Below are positions 31,102-40,727 of a stretch of DNA of 64,000 nucleotides, one piece after another. The position numbers were made by a program, and so were the translations under genes. This DNA is from Halomonas sp. YLGW01 (lineage in GTDB: Bacteria; Pseudomonadota; Gammaproteobacteria; Pseudomonadales; Halomonadaceae). The notes below the pieces were generated by a model. The model searched no databases, had not been told where the DNA came from, and saw nothing but the letters and a program-made list of their open reading frames with translations. The stretch covers positions 2,356,001-2,420,000 of the forward strand of contig NZ_CP062005.1 in assembly GCF_014840935.1 (NCBI RefSeq), given 5' to 3'. Every line of letters begins with the position of its first letter. The stretch's first letter is position 1.

Positions 31102-31986
31102 ATGGCCAGTCACGACCTGATCGCCCGCATCCGCGCTCGCCTGGACGAACTCAACCGTTCAGAGCGCAAGGTGGCCGACGTCATCCTTCAGGATCCCGCC
31201 GCCGCTACCGGCATGAGCATCGCCACCCTGGCCCAGGCGGCCTCGGTCAGCGAGCCCACCGTCAACCGCTTCTGCCGCAACTTCGAAGCCAAGGGCTACC
31301 CGGACTTCAAGATCAAACTGGCACAGAGCCTGGCCGGTGGCACCCCCTACGTCAGTCGCAACGTCGAGCGAGACGACGATGCCGCTCACTATGGCGACAA
31401 GATCTTCGGCGCCACCATCGCTGCCCTCGACGAAGCGCGCCGCGAACTGGATGCCAAGCGCGTCGAGCGAGCGGTGGATTATCTGATCCAGGCCAAGCAG
31501 ATCCACTTCTTCGGCCTCGGTGCCTCCGGACCGGTGGCGCAGGATGCCCAGCACAAGTTCTTCCGCTTCAACCTGCCGGTGATGGCCTACGAGGACGTGC
31601 TGATGCAACGCATGGTCGCCGCCTCCTGTCACACCGGTGACGTGGTGGTGATCATTTCCTACACCGGGCGAACGCGAGAGCTGGTCGAGATCGCTCGCCT
31701 GGCCCGGGACAATGGGGCCGTGGTGCTGGGCATCACTGCCCCCGACTCGCCGCTGGCGATGGAATGCACCGAAACCCTGGAGGTCACCACCCCCGAGGAT
31801 ACCGATGTCTACATGCCGATGACCTCGCGGATGATTCATCTGGCCCTGATCGACGTGCTGGCCACCGGCGTCACCCTGCGCCGCGGCGAGGACTTCCTCG
31901 GCCATCTGAAGAAGATCAAGGAAAGCCTCCAGGCGACCCGCTTCCCAAGCGAACCGGAGGCCGCAGGCGGCCCCGCCGGCGGCTGA
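31102..31986 (+). CDS. hexR: Transcriptional regulator HexR (RpiR family)
   Basis: KDPG-responsive repressor of zwf, edd, gap and related genes in relatives. The 294-residue product has an N-terminal RpiR helix-turn-helix (about 5-80; [21 protein letters not shown]) and a C-terminal SIS sugar-phosphate domain ([47 protein letters not shown]). Start ATG 31102 chosen because RpiR homology begins there; the GGAG is 13 bases upstream, longer than ideal, and an in-frame ATG at 31009 is possible. Confidence 0.95.
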   Translation: MASHDLIARIRARLDELNRSERKVADVILQDPAAATGMSIATLAQAASVSEPTVNRFCRNFEAKGYPDFKIKLAQSLAGGTPYVSRNVERDDDAAHYGDKIFGATIAALDEARRELDAKRVERAVDYLIQAKQIHFFGLGASGPVAQDAQHKFFRFNLPVMAYEDVLMQRMVAASCHTGDVVVIISYTGRTRELVEIARLARDNGAVVLGITAPDSPLAMECTETLEVTTPEDTDVYMPMTSRMIHLALIDVLATGVTLRRGEDFLGHLKKIKESLQATRFPSEPEAAGGPAGG

Positions 31987-32083
31987 GCACGGCGATCGCC
32001 CCCGCCTCGGGTTACACTAGGCAAACCGCCCCGACTTCAGCAAGAGAGCCCCCGATGAACCACGCCGCGCCCCGGAAGAGATC

Positions 32084-32851
32084 ATGATCGCCAGATTGCG
32101 CCCCGTGCTGCTTGCCACCCTGCTGCTGCCGACACTGGCGTTTGCCCCGGCGGCTCAGGCCTTCGATCTCGATGCATTGGAAGCACAGCTAGCTACCCCC
32201 GAGCGACTGCAGGGCCACTTCCGCCAGTTCCACTGGCTGGCGGATCAGGAAGTTCGGCTGCACAGCCAAGGCCGCTTCCTCTTCCAGCGAGACCAACAGC
32301 TGATCTGGCTCTTCGAGTCCCCGACGCGCCAGGTATTGAGCTTCACCCCCGAGCGGCTGAGCTATGTCCCAGAGAGCGATGCCACGGAGAGCGAGGCCGA
32401 GCAGGACCAGGCCCGCTCTCTCCAAGGCGATATCGAGGCACTGCTGCCCGCCCGCCGTACCTTCCAGCGCCAGCTGGTCGCACTCATGGGCGGAGACCTC
32501 TCGGCGCTCGGTGAGGAATACCACCTCACGCTCTCCGGCGACCGCGAAGCCTGGCAGGTGGCACTGCGGCCACGAGCCTCGACCCTGGAGCTGCCACTGG
32601 CGACCCTGACCCTGTCGGGCGGCGAGCATCCCGAACGGCTGGACATGGCCATCGCCAACGGCGACAGCCTCTCCATCCGCTTGAGTGACACCGAGGAAGT
32701 GCTCAACGAGAGCCTGGTGCCCTGGCTGGTTCACTGGCTGATTGGCGATCCCACCGCAGCGGAGGACGCGGCGCCCCTGGAAGATGTGGAGGGCGAGAAG
32801 GAAGAGCGCGGCGCGACCGCCCGCGACGCCGCCGTGGAGACGCAAGACTAG
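32084..32851 (+). CDS. LolA-like outer membrane lipoprotein carrier family protein
   Basis: Periplasmic protein with the LolA-like fold. The 255-residue product has a clear signal peptide (cleavage near AAQAF at about residue 26), an early LolA-like block ERLQGHFRQFHWLADQEVRLHSQGRFLFQRDQQLIWLF in shortened quotation QGHFRQFHWL...GRFLF, and an acidic, probably disordered tail. It resembles the LolA_3-type branch found with aryl-polyene or acyltransferase clusters more than classical LolA, which is normally next to ftsK. GGAAGAG precedes ATG 32084. Stands alone, convergent with ridA. Confidence 0.8.
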   Translation: MIARLRPVLLATLLLPTLAFAPAAQAFDLDALEAQLATPERLQGHFRQFHWLADQEVRLHSQGRFLFQRDQQLIWLFESPTRQVLSFTPERLSYVPESDATESEAEQDQARSLQGDIEALLPARRTFQRQLVALMGGDLSALGEEYHLTLSGDREAWQVALRPRASTLELPLATLTLSGGEHPERLDMAIANGDSLSIRLSDTEEVLNESLVPWLVHWLIGDPTAAEDAAPLEDVEGEKEERGATARDAAVETQD

Positions 32852-32923
32852 AGCAGGAGGGCTGGAGCGGGAAAACGCTAGCAGAACTAGCAGAAAGGGG
32901 CCGGCGAGAAGCCGAATACGCAT

Positions 32924-32946
32924 GGGGAGCGACGCGGTCGCTCCCC
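32924..32946. terminator. Hairpin between convergent lolA-like and ridA genes
   Basis: Perfect 10-bp stem GGGGAGCGAC / GTCGCTCCCC, 3-base loop, without a U-run on either side. Position between convergent stops suggests a bidirectional terminator of modest strength. Confidence 0.5.
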
Positions 32947-32962
32947 GACAGGCAGCAAAGGC

Positions 32963-33322
32963 TCAGCCCTTGATGGCGCAGGTCACGGTGATCTCGACCT
33001 TGAGCTCATCGGCCGGCATCGGCGCGGTGATGCAGGTGCGCGCGGGGGCGTGACCCTCGGGCACCCAGGCATCCCAGACCTCGTTCATGGCGGCGAAGTC
33101 GTGGCCTTCCTTCAGGTAGATGGTTGCCGAGAGCAGGTGCTCGCGGTCGGAACCGATCTCCTCAAGCAGCGCCTCGACCCGTGCGAGCATGCTCTGGGTC
33201 TGTTCGGCGATATCGCTGTGACGGGCCTCGGGGCCAGCCACCTGGCCACACAGATAGGCCACCCCATTGTGAATCACGGCGCGGCTCATGCGCGCTTTGG
33301 TGTCGTGTCGAACGATGGTCAC
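32963..33322 (-). CDS. RidA/YjgF family protein (YoaB-like)
   Basis: Small trimeric enamine/imine deaminase family. The 119-residue product resembles E. coli YoaB (start [18 protein letters not shown], later [20 protein letters not shown]). The residue pattern near the C-terminus is not the RidA-type catalytic Arg context with certainty, so activity is open. Start is GTG 33322 with AAGGAG 9 bases upstream; no suitable ATG. Confidence 0.88.
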   Translation of the reverse strand: MTIVRHDTKARMSRAVIHNGVAYLCGQVAGPEARHSDIAEQTQSMLARVEALLEEIGSDREHLLSATIYLKEGHDFAAMNEVWDAWVPEGHAPARTCITAPMPADELKVEITVTCAIKG

Positions 33323-33422
33323 GTCCTGGTTCTCCTTGAGTTTCCCTGGGGAAGGTGGCGGCCGGCCCTGTCGCCCGACCGCCACGCATCATGTGCTCTG
33401 CGCCGATCTCGGCGCCCGAGCC

Positions 33423-33474
33423 TATCTCAGCAATCTATTTCAACACTCTATTTCAAGAACTTATCTCAGCAACA
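33423..33474. repeat. Four tandem 13-base repeats at the 3' end of the usp gene
   Basis: Units TATCTCAGCAATC, TATTTCAACACTC, TATTTCAAGAACT and TATCTCAGCAACA lie end to end. The last unit (33462-33474) covers the stop and final codons of the Usp protein on the minus strand, so the array looks like tandem duplication of the gene's 3' tip. Confidence 0.8.
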
Positions 33475-34315
33475 GCACCGGCAGGCTGGCCCGGCGCAGC
33501 ATGGTGGTAGTGGTGCTGCCGACCAGCAGATGACGCACCCGCGAGTGGCCATAGGCACCCATCACCAGCATGTCGATGTCGTGTTCCTCGGCGTAGCCGC
33601 GAAGGCTCGCCTCCACCTCACCGGCGCGGATCTCGCCGTGGGCCTCGAAGCCGGCCTCGGAGAGCGTCTTGAGCGCCCAGTCGAGCTGCGAGCGCAGATC
33701 GGCCACCTCGGCCCCGACCATCACCACATGACAGTCGATGCCCGTGAACAGCGGGCTCTGGGCGATCATCTCGACGCCCTTGCGGGTGGTCTTGCTGCCA
33801 TCGAAGGCGATCATCACCCGGCGCGGGGGGCGAAACTCCTCGGGCACCATCAGGATCGGCCGATGCAGGCTGCGAACCACCCGCTCGAGGTTGGATCCCA
33901 GATGTTCGGGCGCTTGGTGGGCGGACTCGCCGCGCTTGCCGATCACCAGCAGGCGAATCTCGCTCTCGAGTTCGGCCAGCGTCTCGACCAGCTCGCCGTT
34001 GCGCTGGCGAGAAGCGGGTTCGGCCACACCATCCTCGACGGCCCGAGTCTTGGCGGCCTCGAGCATCACCCGGCCACGCTCCTGGGCCAGGCGCGCGCGT
34101 TGCTCGTCCAGCGACGAGAGCTCCTCGAGCAGGTGCTCCCGGGAGCCCAGGCCGATGTTGCCGGAGAGATCCGCCTCGGCGGTCTGGGGATGGTTATCGA
34201 CCACATGCAGGAAGGTCAGGGGCGCAGCCAGCGCCTGGCTCGCCCAGGCGGCGTAATCGCATACGCCGGTGGAGAAGTGAGAGCCGTCGATGGCTGCCAT
34301 CACTTGATCGGTCAT
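33461..34315 (-). CDS. Universal stress protein with two Usp domains
   Basis: Cytosolic tandem-Usp protein, 284 residues. Domain 1 (about 1-155) begins MAAIDGSHFSTGVCDYAAW and ends LLVIGKRGESAHQAPEHLGSN; domain 2 (about 160-284) begins VMIAFDGSKTTRKGVEM and ends with the nucleotide-binding pattern VMGAYGHSRVRHLLVGSTT, then PVLLLR. The G-2x-G-9x-G(S/T) motif is present in the second domain, so ATP binding is plausible there. AAGGA lies 8 bases before ATG 34315. It sits directly upstream of nothing obvious; the SulP gene ends 89 bases before it on the same strand and may be co-transcribed. Confidence 0.93.
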   Translation of the reverse strand: MTDQVMAAIDGSHFSTGVCDYAAWASQALAAPLTFLHVVDNHPQTAEADLSGNIGLGSREHLLEELSSLDEQRARLAQERGRVMLEAAKTRAVEDGVAEPASRQRNGELVETLAELESEIRLLVIGKRGESAHQAPEHLGSNLERVVRSLHRPILMVPEEFRPPRRVMIAFDGSKTTRKGVEMIAQSPLFTGIDCHVVMVGAEVADLRSQLDWALKTLSEAGFEAHGEIRAGEVEASLRGYAEEHDIDMLVMGAYGHSRVRHLLVGSTTTTMLRRASLPVLLLR

Positions 34316-34404
34316 GGTGCAGGTCCTTGGCAGGTGAATGGCGTCTCTTACCGCCTTTCTACCGCAATGCGCCGGCGCTGGATAGCACCGGCGCGATTCG
34401 CGTA

Positions 34405-35895
34405 TCAGTGACCGCCCATCAGCTTGTCCACGGCATCCGGCTTGTCGTGGATCGCGAAGCGGTCGACGATGGTCGCGCTGGCCTCGTTGAGGCCGATCAC
34501 CTCAACCTCGGTGCCCTCGCGGCGGAACTTGAGCACCGCCTTGTCCAGCGCCTCAACGGCCGTGATGTCCCAGAAGTGTGCCCGGGACAGATCGATCACC
34601 ACCCGCTCGACGCTTTCCTTGAAGTCGAAGGCGGCCATGAAGCGCTCGCCGGAGGCGAAGAACACCTGGCCCACCACCTGATAGCGACGGCCGCGACCGT
34701 CTTCGGAGGCCTCGGAGCCGATGTAGAGAATGTTGCCGACCTTGTTGGCGAAGAACAGCGCGGCCAGCAGCACGCCGACGAAGACGCCGATCGCCAGGTT
34801 ATGGGTGCTCACGGTGACCACCACGGTCGCCAGCATCACGATATTGGTGGAAAGCGGATGCTTCTTCAGGTCACGGATCGAGGCCCAGCTGAAGGTACCG
34901 ATCGAGACCATGATCATCACCGCCACCAGCGCGGCCATGGGAATCTGCGACACCCAATCGGAGAGGAAGACCACCATCAGCAGCAGCACCACGCCGGCCA
35001 CCAGGGTCGACAGGCGACCGCGGCCGCCGGATTTGATGTTGATCACCGACTGGCCGATCATCGCGCAGCCCGCCATGCCGCCGAGCAGGCCGGCGCCGAT
35101 GTTGGCGATCCCCTGCCCCTTGCACTCACGGTTCTTGTTCGAGGAGGTGTCGGTCAGGTCATCGACGATGGTGGCGGTCATCATCGACTCGAGCAGGCCG
35201 ACCACGGTGAGCATCACCGCATAGGGCAGGATGATCCACAGGGTCTCGAGGGTCAGCGGCACCTCGGGCCACAGGAACACCGGCAGGGTGTCCGGCAGCT
35301 CGCCCATGTCGCCGACGGTGCGAATGTCCATGCCCGAGAGGATATACACCGCGGTCAGCACCAGGATGCACACCAGCGGGGAGGGCAGAGTCTTGCCGAT
35401 CACCGGGATCAGCGGGAACAGATAGATGATGCCAAGTCCCGCCGCCGTCATGGCATAGACATGCCAGGTGACGTCGGTGAGCTCAGGCAGCTGCGCCATG
35501 AAGATCAGGATCGCCAGGGCGTTGACGAAACCGGTGACCACCGAGCGCGACACGAAGCGCATCAGGTCGGCGAGGCGCAGATAGCCCGCCACGATCTGCA
35601 GCACCCCGGTCAGGAGGGTGGCCGCCAGCAGGTATTCGAGGCCATGTTCCTTGACCAGCGTCACCATCAGCAGCGCCATGGCACCGGTCGCCGCCGAGAT
35701 CATGCCCGGCCGGCCGCCGGTGAAGGCGATGATCACGGCAATACAGAAGGAGGCGTAGAGGCCCACCTTGGGGTCGACGCCGGCGATGATCGAGAAGGCG
35801 ATGGCCTCCGGAATCAGCGCCAGCGCCACCACGATCCCCGATAGCGAATCGCCCTTGATGTTGGAAAACCAGTCTTGCTTGATTGATCGGATCAT
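34405..35895 (-). CDS. SulP family anion transporter with STAS domain
   Basis: Inner-membrane anion carrier or channel-like protein (sulfate, bicarbonate or related anions; substrate not deducible). The 496-residue product has about 11-12 hydrophobic spans, the SulP blocks [20 protein letters not shown] and [16 protein letters not shown], then a C-terminal STAS domain (about 385-490, [21 protein letters not shown]). Start chosen at ATG 35895; ATG 35919 would add eight residues but has no better site. The absence of an adjacent carbonic anhydrase leaves a bicarbonate role unsupported. Confidence 0.93.
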   Translation of the reverse strand: MIRSIKQDWFSNIKGDSLSGIVVALALIPEAIAFSIIAGVDPKVGLYASFCIAVIIAFTGGRPGMISAATGAMALLMVTLVKEHGLEYLLAATLLTGVLQIVAGYLRLADLMRFVSRSVVTGFVNALAILIFMAQLPELTDVTWHVYAMTAAGLGIIYLFPLIPVIGKTLPSPLVCILVLTAVYILSGMDIRTVGDMGELPDTLPVFLWPEVPLTLETLWIILPYAVMLTVVGLLESMMTATIVDDLTDTSSNKNRECKGQGIANIGAGLLGGMAGCAMIGQSVINIKSGGRGRLSTLVAGVVLLLMVVFLSDWVSQIPMAALVAVMIMVSIGTFSWASIRDLKKHPLSTNIVMLATVVVTVSTHNLAIGVFVGVLLAALFFANKVGNILYIGSEASEDGRGRRYQVVGQVFFASGERFMAAFDFKESVERVVIDLSRAHFWDITAVEALDKAVLKFRREGTEVEVIGLNEASATIVDRFAIHDKPDAVDKLMGGH

Positions 35896-36423
35896 TCTGC
35901 GGTCCAGTCGTGGGTCCATGTCATGCCCGAAGGCGCGAAGCGCGTGGCGCGCGGTGACGTCGAGATACGGGGGCCGCCTGAAGCGCGACGCTGGCCGCGG
36001 CCTGCCGGCGAAGGCAGCCCATAGGCGAGGCGGAGCGTGTCGCTAATCAGCACGGTTGACGTCAGGATGACGCCAAGCGGTGACGCTGCCATGAAGACAG
36101 CGACAGGATGGGAAAGGGAGCGCTAGGGCGGGGTACTGCCACCGGCGGGCAGGGTCTGCCGAGTATCAACTGTCGTATCGACTATCACAGTGAATCATCC
36201 CGTCACTCGCAGGTAAGGACCGTCACGGCGATCCTTTACCCTGGTGGTATCTACGTCACTTTTGACAAGCGGCGGATTCTATCAGTTGAGCGCGCGACCT
36301 GCACCCTCCTGGCGACGGGGACCGCCGCCCGGCCAGGCTCGGACCGTCGGGCGGGGCACAAGGAAGGTTCGAGCCTCACTCGGCCCTTTTCTCGCTTCTT
36401 ACTCGCGCCTTAATCTCGCGCAT
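35896..36423. other. 528-base intergenic region upstream of SulP
   Basis: No convincing gene on either strand; short frames have no ribosome-binding site. Lies between the slipin gene and the SulP gene, both on the minus strand, so it should contain the SulP promoter and the end of the nfeD-slipin transcript. Base composition is uneven, with a less G+C-rich stretch near 36160-36290. No tRNA, repeat or strong terminator was recognised. Confidence 0.6.
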
Positions 36424-37203
36424 TTAGTCAGTCGGGGGCGGCGGCGTGGCCTTTCGGTACTCGCCCATGTCCCGGAAGGCCTGCATGACATCCATGGGCA
36501 GCGGGAAGAAGATGGTCGAGGCATTCTTGTTGCTCATGTCGCTCATGGTCTGCAGGTAACGAAGCTGCAATGCCGCCGAATTCTCGGACATCACATTGGC
36601 CGCCTCGACCAGCTTCTTCGAGGCCTGCAGCTCGCCCTCGGCATGGATGACCTTGGCGCGCCGCTCCCGCTCGGCCTCGGCCTGACGGGCGATGGCGCGG
36701 ATCATGCTCTCGTCGAGATCGACGTGCTTGATCTCGACGTTGGCCACCTTGATGCCCCAGCCTTCGGCGGAGGTGTCGATGATCTCCTGGATGTCGTCAT
36801 TGAGCTTGTCGCGCTCGGAAAGCATCTCGTCGAGCTCGTGCTTGCCGAGCACCGAACGCAGCGTGGTCTGGGCCAGCTGACTGGTGGCATTGACGTAGTG
36901 CTCGACCTGGATGATCGCCTTCTCCGGGTCGACCACCCGGAAGTACAGCACCGCATTGACCTTGACGGTGACGTTGTCCTGGGAGATCACGTCCTGCTCC
37001 GGCACATCCATGGTGATCACCCGCAGGTCGACCACCTGCATCCGCTGAATGCCGGGAATGATGATGACGAGCCCCGGCCCCATGACGCGCTGGAAGCGCC
37101 CCAGGAAGAACACCACGCCGCGCTTGTATTCCGGCAGGATACGAATCGATGCCGCCAGCAGCATGATCAGCAGCACCACCGGTACCAGATAGGAAATCAA
37201 CAT
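36424..37203 (-). CDS. Slipin/stomatin family SPFH protein
   Basis: Membrane-anchored SPFH (band 7) scaffold protein. The 259-residue product has an N-terminal hydrophobic helix (about 3-20), the core [15 protein letters not shown] and [14 protein letters not shown], and the coiled [17 protein letters not shown] region before a Pro-rich end. AAGGAGG lies 8 bases before ATG 37203. It directly follows the NfeD/ClpP-type protease gene (36-base gap); this slipin-NfeD pairing is conserved in bacteria and archaea, where the protease can cleave the slipin C-terminus. Confidence 0.95.
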   Translation of the reverse strand: MLISYLVPVVLLIMLLAASIRILPEYKRGVVFFLGRFQRVMGPGLVIIIPGIQRMQVVDLRVITMDVPEQDVISQDNVTVKVNAVLYFRVVDPEKAIIQVEHYVNATSQLAQTTLRSVLGKHELDEMLSERDKLNDDIQEIIDTSAEGWGIKVANVEIKHVDLDESMIRAIARQAEAERERRAKVIHAEGELQASKKLVEAANVMSENSAALQLRYLQTMSDMSNKNASTIFFPLPMDVMQAFRDMGEYRKATPPPPTD

Positions 37204-37239
37204 GACGCACACCTCCTTGGCAGTCCCCGGCCGCACTGG

Positions 37240-38844
37240 CTAGGACTCGCGTGATGATGCCTTGAGCGGTTCGACCTCCACGGTCAGGCCGTGAAGCCCC
37301 ACCACCTTGAGCGGCTGCCCCTCGAGCACCGGCTCCCGGGCGCGAGCGCGCCAGCGTTCGTTGTGCAGCCAGACGTGGCCATCGGTATCGAAGTCCTCCA
37401 GTGCCCTGGCCTCGGCACCGAGCAGCTCCTCCTGACCGGTACGCACCGGACGCCGGCGCAGGCGGATGAAGTGGACCATCATCCACAGCAGCAGGGCCGC
37501 CGCGAGTCCCGCCACGCCGCCGATCAGCGGCAACGAGACGCGCAGATTCTCGGCATCCATCAGGATCACCGAGCCGATCACGAAGGCGACGATGCCGCCG
37601 ATACCGAGAATGCCGAAGCTCGGCATCAACGCCTCCCCGGCGATCAGCCCCAGGCCGACCAGAATCAATGCCAGGCCGGCGAAATTGACCGGCAGCACCT
37701 GGAAGGCAAACAGCGCCAACAGCAGCGAGATCACTCCGATGGTGCCGGGCACCAGGCTGCCGGGATTGGAGAGCTCGAAGATCAGCCCGTAGATGCCGAT
37801 GATCATCAGGAAGTAGGCGACATTGGGGTCGGTGATCACCGACAACAGCTCGGTGCGCCAATCCGGATCGAAGCGCTCGAGGGTCAGGTCCGCGGTCGCC
37901 AGCACCCGCTCTCCGTTCTCCATGATCACACGGCGACCATCGAGCTGGGCCAGCAGGTCATCGAGATCGCGGGCCAGCACATCGATGACCCCTTGCTCGA
38001 GGGCCTCGCTGGAGGTCAGGGTCCGGGCCTCGCGCACGGCGAGCTCGGCCCAGTCGGCGTTGCGACCGTGACGCTCGGCGAGGCCGCGGATATAGGCCAC
38101 CGCATCCTCGAGCACCTTGCGCTCCATGGCGGTGGCGCCACGCCGCTTCGGGGCGTCGGCGTCTGGTTTCTCTGCCGCCTGAGCATCTGGAGCCCGACCA
38201 TCTGGAGCCCGATCATCTGGAACCTGAGCATCAGCCGCCTGAGGAGCCGGTGTACCGGCCGTTGCGCCCCTTTCGCCGGAGGCGCCTTCACCCTTGCTCA
38301 CCTCCCTGCCCTTGGCCTTGCCGGACGTAGCCTTCCCTTCGGTTTCATCACCGGCCGGGGGCTCCTCGTCGCCGAAGCCTGGCAGGCCGCCCCCACCCAG
38401 GCTCACCGGAGTGGCCGAGCCCAGATGCGTCGACGGCGCCATCGCCGCCACATGACTGGCATACAACAGGTAGGTGCCGGCGCTGGCCGCTCGAGCTCCG
38501 CCAGGCGCAACATAGATCGCTACCGGCACCGGCGAGGAGAGCATCTCGCTGATCATGTCGCGCATCGAGGCATCCAGCCCACCCGGCGTATCGAGCACCA
38601 GGATGGCGAGTTCGGCATCGAGGTCCCGGGCACGATGCAGGCCGCGGATGAAATAGTCCGCGGTGGCCGGGCCAACAACACCGCCCAGGGTCATCACCAG
38701 CACCTGGCGCTCCCGACTCTCCTGCTGGGCGAGGGCCGGCCCCAGCCAGGCGAGCATCGCGCCGAGCAACAGCACCGCGAGGCTCGGCCACAGTCGCCCT
38801 CGGCTCCTGCGACAGAATGTGCGATGGGATCTGCTGGCCTTCAT
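37240..38844 (-). CDS. NfeD-family membrane protein with ClpP-like serine protease domain
   Basis: Long-form NfeD (STOPP-type partner of slipin). The 534-residue product has an N-terminal signal/anchor (about 18-40), a ClpP-like domain with catalytic S121 (GGARAASAGTYLL) and K243 (AMERKVLEDAVAY), four to five membrane helices (about 325-450) and a C-terminal NfeD OB-fold (GAEARALEDFDTDGHVWL). Between Ser and Lys there is an unusually long low-complexity insert (about 147-236, rich in G, A, D, P, with APDGRAPDAQ-like repeats) that is absent from compact homologues. Start ATG 38844 with a G-rich site upstream. Confidence 0.92.
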   Translation of the reverse strand: MKASRSHRTFCRRSRGRLWPSLAVLLLGAMLAWLGPALAQQESRERQVLVMTLGGVVGPATADYFIRGLHRARDLDAELAILVLDTPGGLDASMRDMISEMLSSPVPVAIYVAPGGARAASAGTYLLYASHVAAMAPSTHLGSATPVSLGGGGLPGFGDEEPPAGDETEGKATSGKAKGREVSKGEGASGERGATAGTPAPQAADAQVPDDRAPDGRAPDAQAAEKPDADAPKRRGATAMERKVLEDAVAYIRGLAERHGRNADWAELAVREARTLTSSEALEQGVIDVLARDLDDLLAQLDGRRVIMENGERVLATADLTLERFDPDWRTELLSVITDPNVAYFLMIIGIYGLIFELSNPGSLVPGTIGVISLLLALFAFQVLPVNFAGLALILVGLGLIAGEALMPSFGILGIGGIVAFVIGSVILMDAENLRVSLPLIGGVAGLAAALLLWMMVHFIRLRRRPVRTGQEELLGAEARALEDFDTDGHVWLHNERWRARAREPVLEGQPLKVVGLHGLTVEVEPLKASSRES

Positions 38845-39015
38845 GATCTCTGCCCCCTTCCCTGCCGCTGGGCCTTGCGAGCCCGGCCAGGGAGAGCGCC
38901 TGCTCCCCCCACCCATGTGCCGCGCTTGCGGTGTACTCACCCTTACAACATAGCCAACATCGACATCATCAGGCCCGATTTCGCCATGAACACCCAGACT
39001 CGACGGCTTGCGCCC

Positions 39016-39816
39016 TCATACGCCGGCCAGCAGCCGCCCGAAGCCGGCCTGACAGGTGGGGCGGCCGGCGATCCAGCGGGCGTGCCAGTAGAGCGCCTGA
39101 TTGCTCGAGATGCAGGGCACGCCGAAGCGCTGCTCGAGCTCCTCGAGCACATCCAGCGCACGCAGGTTGGTGCAGGGCAGGACCACCGCCTCCACAGGCT
39201 CCACGCCTTCCAGAAGCGACGCCAGGGCATCGCCCAGGCAAGCGGGGTCCACCGCCGGAATGTCCGGGTCGTGGTCGAGGCGGAAGCCGCCGATGGCCGC
39301 GACCTCGATACCTTGCGCCGTGAAGGCGGCGAGAAAGGCATCATCCACTGCACGCACATAGGGAGTTAGCACGGCGATGCGGCGCGCCTCCAGCGCCTCC
39401 AGGGCGGCACGGATGGCAAGCCAGGGGTGAGTGACGGCAACCTCGGGGCGCACCGCATGCAGGCGCTCGGCGATCGGCACGTCGCCGATCAGGAGCCCCG
39501 CCGAGGTACAGCCGAACACCAGGGTATGCAACGGCAGTCCCGGCACCAGGGTCGCCGCGGCCGGGGTGATACCGGCTTCCAGGGCCTTGAGGGCCTCCGG
39601 GGTGACCTCGGCGTGAGTGGGCATGCGGGTGCAGAAGAGCTCCATGTCGTCACCGACCAGCCGATGCCAGTCCCGCTCCAGGGTGTAGTCGGTATCGAGC
39701 AATACCAGACCAATGCGCAATAGCTCCGGTCGGGCATAGCGATGAAACGCCAGTGCCCGGTCGTCCGCCGCGGCAGTGAGCGGGAAGGAGGAAACTGAGG
39801 AAGAGACTGGCGGCAT
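39016..39816 (-). CDS. eutA: Asp/Glu racemase superfamily protein, probable EutA of hydroxyectoine catabolism
   Basis: Relative of maleate isomerase and arylmalonate decarboxylase; EutA is genetically linked to ectoine/hydroxyectoine use but its reaction is not settled. The 266-residue product has the two catalytic-type cysteines C103 (VFGCTSAG) and C215 (VVLPCTNLRA), one in each half, plus RIGLVLLDTDYTLERDW and ISSNQALYWHA, patterns typical of EutA. Here it lies 11 kb from eutC-eutB, on the same strand, with the cysteine-repeat island between. Generic maleate isomerase is the alternative. The site upstream of ATG 39816 is weak. Confidence 0.75.
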   Translation of the reverse strand: MPPVSSSVSSFPLTAAADDRALAFHRYARPELLRIGLVLLDTDYTLERDWHRLVGDDMELFCTRMPTHAEVTPEALKALEAGITPAAATLVPGLPLHTLVFGCTSAGLLIGDVPIAERLHAVRPEVAVTHPWLAIRAALEALEARRIAVLTPYVRAVDDAFLAAFTAQGIEVAAIGGFRLDHDPDIPAVDPACLGDALASLLEGVEPVEAVVLPCTNLRALDVLEELEQRFGVPCISSNQALYWHARWIAGRPTCQAGFGRLLAGV

Positions 39817-39930
39817 GGCGGCATCCGTGAATAGAGGCGTGATGCTATTACCCTAGTCGCTCTATGGGTCTCAAGCCTGTGTCTTCGTGCGCACATGTCG
39901 CTGATTGTCATGCGGCGCGTCAACGCAGCC

Positions 39931-40653
39931 TCACTCCCCGACGATCCCCTGCTGGTCGCGACGCGCCCGAAGCGCGCCTTCCAGGACCGCCGCCCAGGCC
40001 GGCAGGTCGATAGGCAGCTGGCCGATCACCTCGATCTCTCGATTCTCGAAGACCTCGGGATCCGCGCCGGCCAGCCGCCTGATCTCCCGGTCGCGGTGCT
40101 CGAGCAGTACGTCGAGATAGGGGTGATAGCAGGCCAGCAAGGCGGTGATCCAGCGGTTGACCGGCCAGGAAGGCCAGGCATGATCGAGGGCGAAGGCCTC
40201 GGCAAGCGACAGGGTCGTGGTCGCATCGCGCCAGTGCTCGCCGGTCACCCAGCGGTTGGTGGTGAAGAGGCCCAGCGGCTCGCCCCAGGCGTCCATGGAG
40301 ATGGCGATCAGATGAGTGGGCGTGCCGACCTCGCCGTCCCCATGGTCGGCGACCGGGCGGTTGAAGACATGGAAGTGACCATGCTCGCCGCCGCGATGGG
40401 CATGATAGTAGTACTGGCCACCGGTCTCGCTGTCATAGACATCGCCATCGGGATAGTGATTGAACTCGAGGAAGTCCCCCTGCCCCTTGAGCAGTTCACC
40501 AACGAGATTCAAGCCGACCTTCTTCAACACCCGCTGGCAGTCCAGCGCCTCTCTGGCAGCGGCCGCCATGACCGCGATCTCAGCGGTGGAATAGCCCTCG
40601 AGGCGTGGCACCGAGATGGGCTCGAAGAGGGAGAATGCGGCCATTGATGTCAT
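39931..40653 (-). CDS. Uncharacterised His-rich protein
   Basis: Function not recognised (possibly the family labelled DUF6969; from memory, unverified). The 240-residue product is soluble without a signal peptide. Its notable feature is YYYHAHRGGEHGHFHVF at 81-97, with H84, H86, H91, H93 and H95, which looks like a metal-binding cluster; FLEFNHYPDGDVYD precedes it. AAGGAG lies 6 bases before ATG 40653, so the start is secure. It lies 74 bases downstream of the cysteine-repeat cytochrome gene on the same strand and may be co-transcribed with it. Confidence 0.8.
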   Translation of the reverse strand: MTSMAAFSLFEPISVPRLEGYSTAEIAVMAAAAREALDCQRVLKKVGLNLVGELLKGQGDFLEFNHYPDGDVYDSETGGQYYYHAHRGGEHGHFHVFNRPVADHGDGEVGTPTHLIAISMDAWGEPLGLFTTNRWVTGEHWRDATTTLSLAEAFALDHAWPSWPVNRWITALLACYHPYLDVLLEHRDREIRRLAGADPEVFENREIEVIGQLPIDLPAWAAVLEGALRARRDQQGIVGE

Positions 40654-40727
40654 CGATGACTCCTTGCTTGGCTCTGGACGGCGGTCCGGCGCCCTCCAAC
40701 GGCGGCTCGCCGGACCTGTTGCCCTTC

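Noticed and set aside
34327-35844. 505-codon His/Asp-rich frame opposite the SulP gene, looking like a metal-binding protein
   Set aside because: His/Asp/Gln richness is what antisense translation of a hydrophobic membrane protein gives; no start site.
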